The notes: generated by a model from the sequence alone, not told the origin. Counted from the stretch's first letter, positions 9,600-18,484 are shown. The stretch: DNA of 64,000 bases from Streptococcus sp. SN-1 (GCF_041154385.1 NZ_AP028929.1:744001-808000); one strand, 5' to 3'. Numbers and translations are program-made.

Positions 9600-10415
9600 A
9601 TGCAATATTTAGAAAAAGAAGAAATTAAAGAAATTCAACTAGCCCTGCTAGACTATATTGATGAGACTTGTAAGAAACATGATATTCCTTATTTTCTAAG
9701 TTATGGAACCATGCTTGGAGCTATCCGCCACAAAGGTATGATTCCCTGGGACGATGATATTGATATTTCCCTTTATCGTGAAGATTATGAGCGCTTATTG
9801 AAGATTATTGAGGAAGAAAATCACCCTCGCTACAAGGTTCTTTCCTACGATACCTCTTCTTGGTACTTCCATAATTTCGCATCGATTTTGGACACTTCTA
9901 CTGTTATCGAAGACCATGTTAAGTACAAGCGCCATGACACCAGTCTCTTTATCGATGTCTTCCCAATTGATCGCTTTACAGATTTGAGCATTGTCGACAA
10001 GAGCTATAAGTATGTGGCTCTTCGTCAACTGGCTTATATCAAAAAATCACGCGCAGTTCACGGTGACAGCAAACTAAAAGATTTTCTTAGATTATGTAGC
10101 TGGTACGCTCTCAGATTTGTCAATCCGAGATACTTCTATAAGAAAATAGATAAGTTAGTTAAGAATAGTGTTGTAGAACAGCCGAAATATGAGGGAATGG
10201 TTGGAGTTGATAAAGAGGGAATGAAGGGTGTTTTCCAAATAAATACTTTCAAAGAGTTAATCTTAACAGAGTTTGAGGGAAGAATGTTACCAATTCCTAA
10301 AAATTATGATGTCTTTTTAACCCAAATGTATGGCGATTACATGACTTTTCCTTCAAAAAAAATGCAGGAGTGGTATAGTCATAGTATAAAAGCTTTTCGC
10401 AAGGTGGAGAAGTAA
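9600..10415 (+). CDS. licD2: Phosphocholine transferase LicD2
   Basis: This is the paralogue of LicD1, expected to add the second phosphocholine per repeat. The motif LSYGTMLGAIRHKGMIPW is followed by DDDID at residues 51-55, and MYGDYMTFPS is near the C-terminus. I chose the ATG at 9600, one base after the licD1 stop, with GGAGG at 9589-9593; an in-frame start 33 bases earlier lies inside licD1. No terminator is visible after it, and the downstream DNA is IS debris, so the operon end may have been rearranged. Confidence 0.92.
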   Translation: MQYLEKEEIKEIQLALLDYIDETCKKHDIPYFLSYGTMLGAIRHKGMIPWDDDIDISLYREDYERLLKIIEEENHPRYKVLSYDTSSWYFHNFASILDTSTVIEDHVKYKRHDTSLFIDVFPIDRFTDLSIVDKSYKYVALRQLAYIKKSRAVHGDSKLKDFLRLCSWYALRFVNPRYFYKKIDKLVKNSVVEQPKYEGMVGVDKEGMKGVFQINTFKELILTEFEGRMLPIPKNYDVFLTQMYGDYMTFPSKKMQEWYSHSIKAFRKVEK

Positions 10416-10864
10416 TTCTGTTTTATGAGAGAACAAATCTTGTGAGTGTCTATTGAGGAGATTAGGACATTGATATTCTTATACAAGCTTGGACACAAAA
10501 AGGAGTTCTAGTTTACTAAGACCAATTTTTTATACATCAGCAGAAAATATTGCAAATTGTAGTCTGTATAGATGGTAAAGGAAAGTGTGATATACATGAA
10601 GAATATAATGATAAGAAATTTAATATTATTTAGTTTTCTTGTATGTCCTTTAAATATGGCTGCCAAATTATCCGCATCCACTTTATTAATGTAAAATCTA
10701 AGTCAGGGAGTTATACTATTCTTTTAGAAAGCTAAGGGTACTTTGTTTTAATTATGTGACTATTGATCCTTCTCGCTCCGTTAGGTGCGCGTCGAAGGTT
10801 ATAGCCTAAAAACTTCAAATGCGATACAATAAAGTTGTTTCTGTAAATCGAAAAGTGAAAAAAT
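10416..10864. other. Gene-free degraded stretch
   Basis: Roughly 450 bases with short broken frames only. I see no gene, RNA or terminator that I can support. It leads into the IS200 remnant and probably represents old IS debris. Confidence 0.5.
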
Positions 10865-11020
10865 ATGGTACAAAAGTCTCATAGTTTATCGTACACAAAG
10901 TGGCGCTGTAAGTATCACATCTTATATAGACGAAAAGTAGTCTATAATCAATATCGAAGTAGTTTAAGCGAAGTATTTCATCGCTTGTGTAGTTATAAGG
11001 AAGTTGAAATTATCAGTTAG
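10865..11020 (+). pseudogene. Truncated IS200-type transposase TnpA
   Basis: The frame reads MVQKSHSLSYTKWRCKYHI, then LYRRKVVYNQYRSSLSEVF and HRLCSYKEVEII before a stop. This is the N-terminus of an IS200/IS605 tyrosine (Y1) transposase, normally about 150 residues. Relative to the family a few residues (the FTP segment between HI and YRRK) are deleted in frame, and everything after residue 51 is missing, including the HxH and catalytic Tyr. The ISL3 end begins 18 bases later. Confidence 0.75.
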
Positions 11021-11111
11021 ATTATGTACATATGTCAACTCTTTGTAAACTGTAGTGGGTTTAAGAAAAGCTAAGATCGAGAAAGGACACATTTTGTCCT
11101 TTCTTTTTTAA

Positions 11112-11730
11112 GTACGACGGGCATGTCGTGCATCTGAGGTGTAAGTCCTCCGTGGGCACCCGCTACTGGTGAACCCAATAGCGATTCCCAAGCCTGACTA
11201 TCGTGAGGTAGCGGATTAAAACGGTCTGGGGATAGACCGTTTTAAGTCTGACGCTAGAAATAAGGAAGGGATAGCGAAATCGTGGCTCTACGAACAGGAA
11301 CGTGATAGTAAGGCGTATATAGTGGATAAGGGGGCTTAAAACTCTAAAGTACAAAAAGGTAGTCGTAATCTATATGCGTAAATCACGAGAGTAATTGAAT
11401 TCGGACTAAGGTTTGTGTGAAAAAGATAAATCTTCCTAGAGTCTAAAGACTCTGCGTCAGATTTCCTATTTTCACTGTAACCTTTTAACGTCCTCGTATC
11501 TTGTATAAACGAGGAAAGATGTACGACTTATCCCGTGAGGTCTCATGAGCGCTGAAAGCGTAGTAACAACGAATTATGAGAAGTCAGCCGAGCCCATAGT
11601 AGTGAGGAAGCTTCTGTAATGGAAGTGGAGCGAAGGGGTGACCAACTAATCGAAGTAATCCTACTTCACTTGTGTCTGTAAAACGAGCAGTTTTATAGAA
11701 CTGGACTCTGTCACGTATTGACTGGGTGGC
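11112..11730 (+). ncRNA. 5' fragment of a group II intron, reverse transcriptase lost
   Basis: The segment starts GTACGACGGGC and continues ATCTGAGGTGTAAGTCCTCC, CTGACTATCGTGAGGTAGCG and AGTGGAGCGAAGGGG, the typical 5' ribozyme domains that precede the maturase gene of bacterial group II introns. The usual first bases are GUGYG; here they read GTACG. There is no maturase gene and no domain V/VI, so it cannot splice. It begins just after an intrinsic-terminator hairpin, which is the target preference of class C introns. The 3' limit, where sequence rejoins the transposase, is approximate. Confidence 0.7.
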
Positions 11731-12640
11731 TGATAGACATTGTAGTGGTGTCTCAAGTCTTCTGAATAGCTCAAAAGCTTGCCTAGAATCTCTTTATTGG
11801 TTAAGTGCATGCGAAAAGTAGGGCGATAAAAACGTTTATCGCTAATTTTCCGACTATCCTGTTGGATGAGTTTCCAGTATCGCTTGATAGCCTTGTATTC
11901 ATGAGATTTTCGTTCAAACTGATTCATGATTTGGACACGCACACGACTCATAGCACAGCTGAGATGTTGGACAATATGAAAGCGATCCAGAACGATTTTA
12001 GCACACGGAAAAAGCTGTTTAGCCAAGTCATAGTAAGGACTAAACATATCCATAGTAATGATTTTCACCTGACAACGAACGACTCTATCGTATCGAAGAA
12101 AGTGATTTCGGATGACAGCTTGTGTTCTTTCCTCAAGAACAGTGATGATATTAAGATTATCAAAATCTTGTGCAATGAAACTCATCTTTCCCTTGGTAAA
12201 GGAGTACTCATCCCAAGACATAATCTCAGGAAGACGAGAAAAATCATGATTAAAGTGAAAGTCATTGAGTTTTCGAATGACAGTTGAAGTTGAAATGGAC
12301 AGCTGATGTGCAATATCAGTCATAGAAGTCTTTTCAATCAACTTTTGCTCAATTTTTATTGATGAGAGAAGTTTTGGAGAGGGTCATTTTCGAGCAATGA
12401 TAGCACTTGAAACAGCTTTTCTAAGAAGGGGTTCTATTGGGGATACCAATTGTTTCAAGGTAAGGAATTTTAGACAATTTTTGAAACTCATATTTCTTAA
12501 TTTGGCTAGCGCAATTAGGACGAGATAGAGCATCATTATCCAGTTTAGCGATGATTTCCTTGTGGGTATCCCTGTTAATTTAATTGTTCCATACGATTCT
12601 TTCTAATGATGGTTTGTTCATTTTTCATTCTAGATATTAC
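11661..12640 (-). pseudogene. Broken ISL3-family transposase
   Basis: From 12341 down to about 11735 the minus strand encodes the ISL3 DDE domain: STVIRKLNDF, LPEIMSWDEYSFTKGKMSFI, KIITMDMFSPYYDLAKQLFP, KIVLDRFHIVQHL and NKEILGKLLSYSEDLRHHYN. After that the frame runs into foreign (intron) sequence and stops. Between 12342 and 12640 the zinc-finger N-terminal part can be recognised only as a frameshifted relic. A real copy is about 420 residues. Confidence 0.8.
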
Positions 12641-12737
12641 GGAACTTTTTCTACAACAAATAGGCTTCATAATATCTATAGGGAATTTACCCACTGCAAA
12701 TATTATAGTTCCCTATTTTCTTAATATAGAATCTAAC

Positions 12738-12766
12738 TTGACAAAAACAAATGTTCATTGTATAAT
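12738..12766 (+). promoter_or_regulatory. Consensus sigma-A promoter of the fused licC/licA-like operon
   Basis: TTGACA (12738-12743), a 17-base spacer and TATAAT (12761-12766) form a perfect consensus promoter 38 bases before the gene. It lies just outside the right end of the decayed ISL3 element. Confidence 0.85.
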
Positions 12767-12804
12767 CGAATGGATAGAAATATTGAACGAAAGAGGTTAA
12801 GGAT

Positions 12805-14583
12805 ATGCTATCAGAAAAACAATTTAAACTTTTACGTTTTTTGTTGATTCACAAAGACGAAAACTTTACGCAGAGACAATTGGCTGAACAGCTAGATTTA
12901 TCTTTAGGAACAGTCAATGCATTGGTTGGAAAACTTAAAGAAGAGAAGTGGATTGATGAGGAACATCACTTAAATGAACTAGGCAAGAACGTTTTAGAAC
13001 CCTATCGAGTAGAAAATGCTATTATAATGGCTGCTGGAATGAGTAGTCGTTTTGCTCCTTTGTCTTATGAAATTCCCAAAGGATTGCTTCAAGTCAAGGG
13101 GGAACGCTTGATAGAGAGGCAAATCAGACAACTGCAAGAAGCAGGAATAGAAGATATAACCGTTATTGTAGGTTATCTACAAGAAAAAATGTTCTATCTG
13201 GAAGAAAAGTTTGGCGTTAAAATCGTTGTGAATAATGATTACTACAAATACAATAACTGTTCTTCTCTCATGCTAGTCAGAGATCAACTTTCCAACACTT
13301 ATATCTGCTCTTCGGATAATTATTTTGTAGAAAATCCGTTTGAACGATACATTTACAGAGGTTATTATTCGACTATATTTGCAGAAGGGGACACAGACGA
13401 ATACTGCTCTAAGGAAGATTCCAATCACACGATTATCGATATTCAAATCGGTGGGACGAATACTTGGGCTATGGTGGGGCACGTTTATTTTGATCGTGCA
13501 TTTAGTGAAAAATTCGTAGATATTTTGGAAACTGAATTTAAACATGAGCCGTATCGCGAACAGCTCTGGGAAGATTATTATAGTCGTCACGTCAAAGAAC
13601 TTCCTTTGGAAGCTCGGCATTATTCAGCAGACATTGTTAAGGAGTTTGATTCACTAGATGAGTTGCGTCAGTTTGATGAACACTATTTGGTGAATACTAA
13701 TTCGGAAATCATTGATAACATCTGTAAGATATTAGGATGTATAGCTTCAGATATTGTCAATATTAAACCCCTAAAAGACGGTTTAACCAACACTTCGTTT
13801 TCATTTGACTTCCTAGGAAAGAAATATGTTTACCGTCATCCAGGTAGAGGAACGGAGAATTATATCGATCGTGCTAGCGAGGCAGCTTCCATGGAAATTG
13901 CTACAAAATTGAAGATTGACCGTACTTTTGTTGCTATGAACAAGGATGAGGGCTGGAAAATTTCAGAATTTATTCCTAACGCCAAGCAACTAGATTATGA
14001 TAATTGGGATGATGTAGCAAAAGCAATGGAGCTCTTGAGACGCTTGCACCAATCTGGAGAAAAAACGGATCATTCTTTTGATCAATTTGAGGGAATTGAT
14101 GATTTTAGACAAAAATTAAAAGCCAGCAATCGTTTTGAATTTGATGGGCTTGAAGAGTTGGATAAGAATGTCTCAGTTCTCGAGAAGCTTTTACAAGAAG
14201 ATCAAGCGAAAAAGGTTCTCTGCCATGGAGATTCTTATAGCCCAAATTTCTTGTTGAATGAAGATGGCGAAATGAGCTTGATTGATTGGGAATATTCTGG
14301 TATGGGAGATCCAGCGGGAGATTTAGGGACCTTTATTGGATGTTCAAATTATACAGTGGAAGAAGCTGAAAAGGTACTTGAAATCTATCTACAAGAAGTT
14401 CCAGACAAGAAAACCAAACGTCACTATTTTGCCTATGTATCAGTGACTTCATATTATTGGTTCTTGTGGGCCCTGTTCCAAGAAAGCGTTGGAAAACCAG
14501 TAGGTGAATTTCTTTATATCTGGTATCGTTATACCAAGCAGTATGGAAAACTTGCATTAGATTTATACTTAGAGGATAATTAA
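12805..14583 (+). CDS. HTH - nucleotidyltransferase (LicC-like) - choline/ethanolamine kinase (LicA-like) fusion
   Basis: Three domains are seen in order. Residues 1-65 are a winged helix (FTQRQLAEQLDLSLGTVNAL). Residues 70 to about 300 are a cytidylyltransferase-type domain with MAAGMSSRF (75-83) and PKGLL (91-95). Residues 310-592 are a choline-kinase-fold domain with LCHGDSYSPNFLL (about 473) and LIDWEYSGMGDPAGDLGTF (about 492). LicA makes phosphocholine and LicC makes CDP-choline, so this protein could do both steps for LicD enzymes; the substrate might instead be ethanolamine or another amino alcohol. The HTH suggests self-regulation. Its operon has a small membrane protein and a permease. 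Confidence 0.85.
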   Translation: MLSEKQFKLLRFLLIHKDENFTQRQLAEQLDLSLGTVNALVGKLKEEKWIDEEHHLNELGKNVLEPYRVENAIIMAAGMSSRFAPLSYEIPKGLLQVKGERLIERQIRQLQEAGIEDITVIVGYLQEKMFYLEEKFGVKIVVNNDYYKYNNCSSLMLVRDQLSNTYICSSDNYFVENPFERYIYRGYYSTIFAEGDTDEYCSKEDSNHTIIDIQIGGTNTWAMVGHVYFDRAFSEKFVDILETEFKHEPYREQLWEDYYSRHVKELPLEARHYSADIVKEFDSLDELRQFDEHYLVNTNSEIIDNICKILGCIASDIVNIKPLKDGLTNTSFSFDFLGKKYVYRHPGRGTENYIDRASEAASMEIATKLKIDRTFVAMNKDEGWKISEFIPNAKQLDYDNWDDVAKAMELLRRLHQSGEKTDHSFDQFEGIDDFRQKLKASNRFEFDGLEELDKNVSVLEKLLQEDQAKKVLCHGDSYSPNFLLNEDGEMSLIDWEYSGMGDPAGDLGTFIGCSNYTVEEAEKVLEIYLQEVPDKKTKRHYFAYVSVTSYYWFLWALFQESVGKPVGEFLYIWYRYTKQYGKLALDLYLEDN

Positions 14584-14584
14584 G

Positions 14585-14770
14585 ATGAAACCGACATCAG
14601 AAATTGAAGAATTAATAGCAAATGAAACGAAAAGAAGGCTAGAAGAAATGGAATCACCAAACTATGTGTTTGCCCAGCCATTTCTAAAAAGTGATTTTAC
14701 TATAGTCATCGTCTTAGTTCTAATTAACCTTATTCTGATTATCCTAGCCATGACAGGAGGTATTCAATAA
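14585..14770 (+). CDS. Small single-helix membrane protein next to an NCS1 permease
   Basis: The 61 residues comprise a charged N-terminal half (SEIEELIANETKRRLEEMES) and one hydrophobic helix (FTIVIVLVLINLILIILAM) near residues 38-56. It starts 1 base after the fusion gene and ends 1 base before the permease gene, so it is part of the same translational block. I do not recognise a family. It may be an accessory subunit of the permease, by analogy with other small partners of transporters; that is inference from position only. Confidence 0.7.
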   Translation: MKPTSEIEELIANETKRRLEEMESPNYVFAQPFLKSDFTIVIVLVLINLILIILAMTGGIQ

Positions 14771-14771
14771 A

Positions 14772-16199
14772 ATGTCCAAGATGAATGACTTCATTCAACA
14801 GGAGACCATAACGGGAATCGTTCCCATGACCAACAAGGATCGTCAGTATTCTTTCTGGGATCTCTTCCTATCGACAAGTGGTTTTGCCATCGCAACCTGG
14901 TGTTATACCCAAGGAGCCTATGTGGCTCAATATTTGACCTTTAATCAAATGTTGATTAATATTTTTAGTTTTAACATTATCTGGGTCTTTATTGAATGTC
15001 TCCCAATCTTGTTTGCAGTTAAATATGGAATTGATTTATGGATTTGGTTGAGAGCCGTTCTAGGTAAAAAAGGGGTGGCCATTCTATCAACCGTGATTAG
15101 TCTGGCGAATTTTGGTTGGTACGCCGTTACCGCTAATCTTTTTGCCAGCTCCATGATTCATTTGGCAAATAATTTTGGGCTTGGTTTAGACAAGGGAGTA
15201 TGGGCACCGATTCTAGGCACCCTCTGTGTTCTCCTTGGAACGCTGATTGCTCTTGGGGGCCCAGATGTGATTAAAGGTACTAATCGCTTTCTGGTGGTTG
15301 CCTTGTTATTTGTTGGGCTAATCATCGTTGGAATCTGTTTTGTTGCGGTTCCGATTAGGGATATTATTAATGTCCAACCTGCCATCCAAGAAAATTTGAC
15401 ACCGATTGAACGTTTTATGATGTCAGGGGAAGGAAATGTGGCCGTAGCCTTTTCTTGGTCTACACAAGCCTTTGTCTTACCACGTTTGGCAAAATCAGAA
15501 CGCAGTGGCTATTGGGCTACAGCTTTGTCATATGGGGTTGTTGCGCCATTCTTTGCTGCGACAGGTGGAGTCATGGCTCTAGCCATGTTTGTCAAAACAG
15601 GTGTTTATGAAAGTGATCCAACAACCATGCTATCAACTCTAAGCACACCTGCCTTTGCCCTTTTAAGTTTACTACTAGTAGCCTTTGCCAATATTGGAAC
15701 CCAAGGGACAGGATCATACGTGAACTGTATGATTGTAAAAAGCGGGATGCCCAAAGTAAGCTATAAACTAATGGTTTGGATTGCCATGGTATACGTGAGC
15801 CTACTTACAATTTGGGGAGGAGTAGAAGAGTACTTCGGTTCCTTCATCTCACTAGCCGCTTATATTCAAGGCCCCATTATCGGAATGATCGTTGTCGACT
15901 ACTTTATCTTGAGAAAACGAAAAGTCGATTTGCGTTCAGCCTATTTCCTTGAGGGACATAAAGCTTATGAGTTTACAAATGGCTTTAATCTGGTAGGATT
16001 ATCTTGTGTAATCATTTCCTTGTTAGTTGCGGTACTATTTGTTTATAACCCTGTAACAAAGCACATCCAGAGTCCTATGTTCCTGCTCACAACTGGTAGT
16101 GGCTTCACTGCAATTTTTGGAGGTCTATTGTACTGGTTAGCTAGCTTAACTTGTTTAAAACGCTATATGCTCAAGGATAAAGATTCTGTTACGATTTAA
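14772..16199 (+). CDS. NCS1 family (cytosine/purine/thiamine type) permease
   Basis: The 475-residue protein has about 12 hydrophobic helices. It shows the NCS1 look: a start with FIQQETITGIVPM, an early helix with FLSTSGFAIATW, and a mid-protein GGPDVIKGTNRF. Members import nucleobases, hydantoins, pyridoxine or thiamine precursors with Na+ or H+. Being third gene after the LicC/LicA-like fusion, it may import the amino-alcohol used by that enzyme, filling the role LicB (an unrelated transporter family) has in lic1. That is inference; a nucleobase substrate is the family default. Confidence 0.85.
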   Translation: MSKMNDFIQQETITGIVPMTNKDRQYSFWDLFLSTSGFAIATWCYTQGAYVAQYLTFNQMLINIFSFNIIWVFIECLPILFAVKYGIDLWIWLRAVLGKKGVAILSTVISLANFGWYAVTANLFASSMIHLANNFGLGLDKGVWAPILGTLCVLLGTLIALGGPDVIKGTNRFLVVALLFVGLIIVGICFVAVPIRDIINVQPAIQENLTPIERFMMSGEGNVAVAFSWSTQAFVLPRLAKSERSGYWATALSYGVVAPFFAATGGVMALAMFVKTGVYESDPTTMLSTLSTPAFALLSLLLVAFANIGTQGTGSYVNCMIVKSGMPKVSYKLMVWIAMVYVSLLTIWGGVEEYFGSFISLAAYIQGPIIGMIVVDYFILRKRKVDLRSAYFLEGHKAYEFTNGFNLVGLSCVIISLLVAVLFVYNPVTKHIQSPMFLLTTGSGFTAIFGGLLYWLASLTCLKRYMLKDKDSVTI

Positions 16200-16217
16200 G
16201 TTTAAGAGAGAACGTTG

Positions 16218-16295
16218 TGTACTACCCCAAAAAGTTGGAAAAATAATTATTGAAAGGATTTAGTTCTGTATTGCACAGGACTAAGTCCTTTTAGT
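16218..16295. mobile_element. Possible IS3-family end fragment
   Basis: TGTACTACCCCAAAAAGTTG followed by GGATTTAGTTCTGTATTGCA and AGGACTAAGTCC resembles the terminal region of IS3-family elements in streptococci. There is no transposase, and it abuts the ISL3 element. Weak call. Confidence 0.4.
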
Positions 16296-16299
16296 TTGG

Positions 16300-17010
16300 C
16301 TCTTTGTCAACTGTAGTGGGTTGAAGAAAAGCTAAGCTCGAGAAAGGACACATTTCGTCCTTTCTTTTTTGATATTTAGGGCGATAAAAATCCGTTTTTT
16401 GAAGTTTTCAAAATTCCGAAATCCAAAGGCATTGCGCTTGATAAGTTTGATGAGATTATTGGTGGCTTCCAGTTTGGCGTTGGAATAGAGTAGTTGAAGG
16501 GCGTTGGCAATCTTCTCTTTATCCTTTAGGAAGGTTTTAAAGACAGTCTGAAAAAGAGGATGAACCTGCTTTAGATTGTCCTCAATAAGTCCGAAGAATT
16601 TGTCAGGTTCCTTGTTCTGAAAGTGAAAAAGCAAGAGTTGATAGAGATTGTAGTGGCGTTTTCTAAGGAGAATTCTAGTAGGCATACCAGTTGTTTCGAG
16701 GTAAGGGATCTTAGACGGTTTTTGAAAGTCATATTTCTTCATTAGACTTCCACAATCAGGGCAAGATGGAGCCTCATAATCCAGTTTAGCGATGATTTCT
16801 TTGTGGGTATCCCTATTGATGATGTCTATAATTTGGATATTAGGGTCTTTAATATCGAGTAGTTTTGTGATAAAATGTAATTGTTCCATATGATTCTTTC
16901 TAATGATGGTTTTGTCGCTTTTCATTATAGATCTTATGGGACTTTTTTTCTACAACAAAATAGGCTCCATAATATCTATAGGGGATTTACCCACTACGAA
17001 TATTATAGAG
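16300..17010. mobile_element. 711-bp internal-deletion derivative of an ISL3 (IS1167-like) element
   Basis: The left end begins CTCTTTGTCAACTGTAGTGG and the right end, read inward, begins CTCTATAATATTCGTAGTGG; both end sequences share GTAGTGGGT. The terminator-like hairpin GAAAGGACACATTTCGTCCTTTC lies inside the left end. I see no 8-base target duplication. The element carries only a collapsed transposase and so behaves like a MITE that would need help from a full copy. Its right end supplies the stop codon of the flippase at 17003-18484. Confidence 0.8.
16332..16889 (-). pseudogene. ISL3 transposase with in-frame central deletion
   Basis: The start (MEQLHFITKLLDIKDPNIQI, then PSCPDCGSLMKKYDF with its zinc-finger CxxC) and the end (NAKLEATNNLIKLIKRNAFG and FRNFENFKKRIFIALNIK) are intact. 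The DDE core of about 200 residues is deleted in frame between MPTRILLRKR and HYNLYQLLLF. The family length is about 420, here 185, so it keeps DNA binding but no catalysis. I start it at the ATG at 16889 rather than an in-frame one 36 bases upstream. Confidence 0.8.
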
Positions 17011-18484
17011 ACATTTTTATATTAGTAAGTACAAGATTGAGTGCATAGTGGAATGTTTTATCTTTTGTGATAAAAAGTATCAAGAGATAGTAGATTCCAC
17101 AAGTTGCAATAGTCGAGAGAACCATGAGGATTATATTGAGGTTGACTGTATAAGAGTTGATTTGAAAAAGGAATTTAAATGTGAAATAGATGGGAATGAA
17201 TCCGAGCGATACAATAGTATAGCGTGTTAAAGTAGTAAAGATTTCTTTTAAGTCAAGTAGATGATGTTTCTTGATAAAGTAAATTTCTAGTAGAACAACT
17301 ACGGTTTCTGCAATAATAGTAGTAGCAATGTAATACTCTGGTGCAAAAATATTATTGAAATACAAGAGACTGTTGAGTAGGATATTGGCACCGCCACCAA
17401 TAAAGTAAAAGGCTGTTAAACGATTTTCGTGGTCGTTGATGAAGATAATTTGTTTACCAAGGATTAACTCAATGGCCCAAATGATAGTCCGAAAAGCGAA
17501 GACACTAGTCACAATACCAGCTTCAAGGTATTTTTCAGAAGAGTAGATGACAGTTGCGTAGTTCCCTAATACCATAATCCCAATACTGGTTTGAATGATG
17601 AGGAAGTAAAAGAGGGCAGCGCCTTGATTTAGAAGATTCTTATAGGACTCGTAGTCTTTCTTACCGAGATAGTAGCCGAGACGTGGAATACTGACATTGA
17701 TAGCTCCACTCAGGACACTGGCAATCAACATGACGATGCTGGAAGCAATGGTGTAATAAGAAATATAGTTTTCATCAGGCCCTTTGGTGATAAACATTCT
17801 ATCAAGCAATGTGTAGAGCATATTGGCATTAGCTAGAAGCAACATGGTCAAGAGCGGTTTAGATGCTTTGACTAATTCGACAAGACCAATCTTAACAAAG
17901 GAAACTTCTCGCTTAATCCAGAGAAAGCTGAGTAGATAGTTGAGAATCGTCGTTGCACTCATAATGATTGCATAAGGTACGATATCATTTGGAGTTTTTA
18001 CAAAGGTGAAGATAGCGACCAACATGGCAATACGAATAACCAATGTTTTGTATAAGATGAATGCATAATTTTCATAAGCTTCATTCATCCACTCGATATA
18101 AAGGAATTGGAAGAGAGCCTGGACACCAAGTATATAGTAGAGTTCTTTCAAATTTTCAATACTATTATCCAGATAAATAAATAGGAAATAGATACTTGTT
18201 GTTGGAACAGATGTAATAATGGAGATATAGAATAACTTAGAGAAAACATAGTTGATTTTATTTTTATCATCCTTGACCTTACTGATAGCTCGAATCCCGT
18301 AGTTGTAGATTCCAAATGCGGCTAAAGGAATGACAAAGCTAGCCCAGGTATTGGCGGTATTGAAATAACCGTAATTGGATTTGCTGAGAATCCGTGTCAG
18401 ATAAGGATTGGTTATCAGAGGAAAAACGATATTGAGAACATTGACTAGTAAGCTAGCCAGTGCATTAATTTTTATATTTTTCAT
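17003..18484 (-). CDS. Second TacF/Wzx-like lipid-linked polysaccharide flippase
   Basis: The 493-residue protein has about 14 membrane helices and aligns end to end with TacF at 7298-8785. Shared blocks are the start (KINALASLLVNVLNIVFPL against KLNALSYMGIRVLNIIFPI), YGYFN, AFGIYNYGIRAIS, ISYYTIA and VSIPRLGYYLGKKD. It is clearly diverged, so it is a paralogue rather than a duplication artefact. It probably exports a different or differently decorated teichoic acid precursor. It is transcribed toward the fused licC/licA-like operon. The last residues and stop come from the inserted ISL3 end, so a few native C-terminal residues are lost. Confidence 0.85.
   Translation of the reverse strand: MKNIKINALASLLVNVLNIVFPLITNPYLTRILSKSNYGYFNTANTWASFVIPLAAFGIYNYGIRAISKVKDDKNKINYVFSKLFYISIITSVPTTSIYFLFIYLDNSIENLKELYYILGVQALFQFLYIEWMNEAYENYAFILYKTLVIRIAMLVAIFTFVKTPNDIVPYAIIMSATTILNYLLSFLWIKREVSFVKIGLVELVKASKPLLTMLLLANANMLYTLLDRMFITKGPDENYISYYTIASSIVMLIASVLSGAINVSIPRLGYYLGKKDYESYKNLLNQGAALFYFLIIQTSIGIMVLGNYATVIYSSEKYLEAGIVTSVFAFRTIIWAIELILGKQIIFINDHENRLTAFYFIGGGANILLNSLLYFNNIFAPEYYIATTIIAETVVVLLEIYFIKKHHLLDLKEIFTTLTRYTIVSLGFIPIYFTFKFLFQINSYTVNLNIILMVLSTIATCGIYYLLILFITKDKTFHYALNLVLTNIKMSL

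Larger units (their letters stand above)
11039..12710. mobile_element. Decayed ISL3 (IS1167-like) element interrupted by a group II intron fragment
   Basis: The left end (CTCTTTGTAAACTGTAGTGG) is followed by the hairpin GAAAGGACACATTTTGTCCTTTC. The right end (TACCCACTGCAAATATTATAG) is the counterpart, and both match the ISL3 copy at 16300-17010. The transposase lies on the minus strand between them, broken in its N-terminal part and missing its C-terminal part. The missing part is replaced by group II intron sequence that begins right after the hairpin. Confidence 0.8.

Noticed and set aside
11805..12287. 160-codon plus-strand frame
   Set aside because: It is antisense to the ISL3 transposase DDE domain and has no coding features of its own.
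12606..12800. 64-codon plus-strand frame ahead of the fusion gene
   Set aside because: It covers the ISL3 right end and the consensus promoter; hydrophobic only because the DNA is AT-rich.
12805..13020. Separate HTH regulator gene in front of a licC-like gene
   Set aside because: The frame continues without a stop or internal ribosome-binding site into the cytidylyltransferase domain, so it is a true fusion.
17048..17230. 60-codon plus-strand frame
   Set aside because: Antisense to the 3' end of the second flippase gene.
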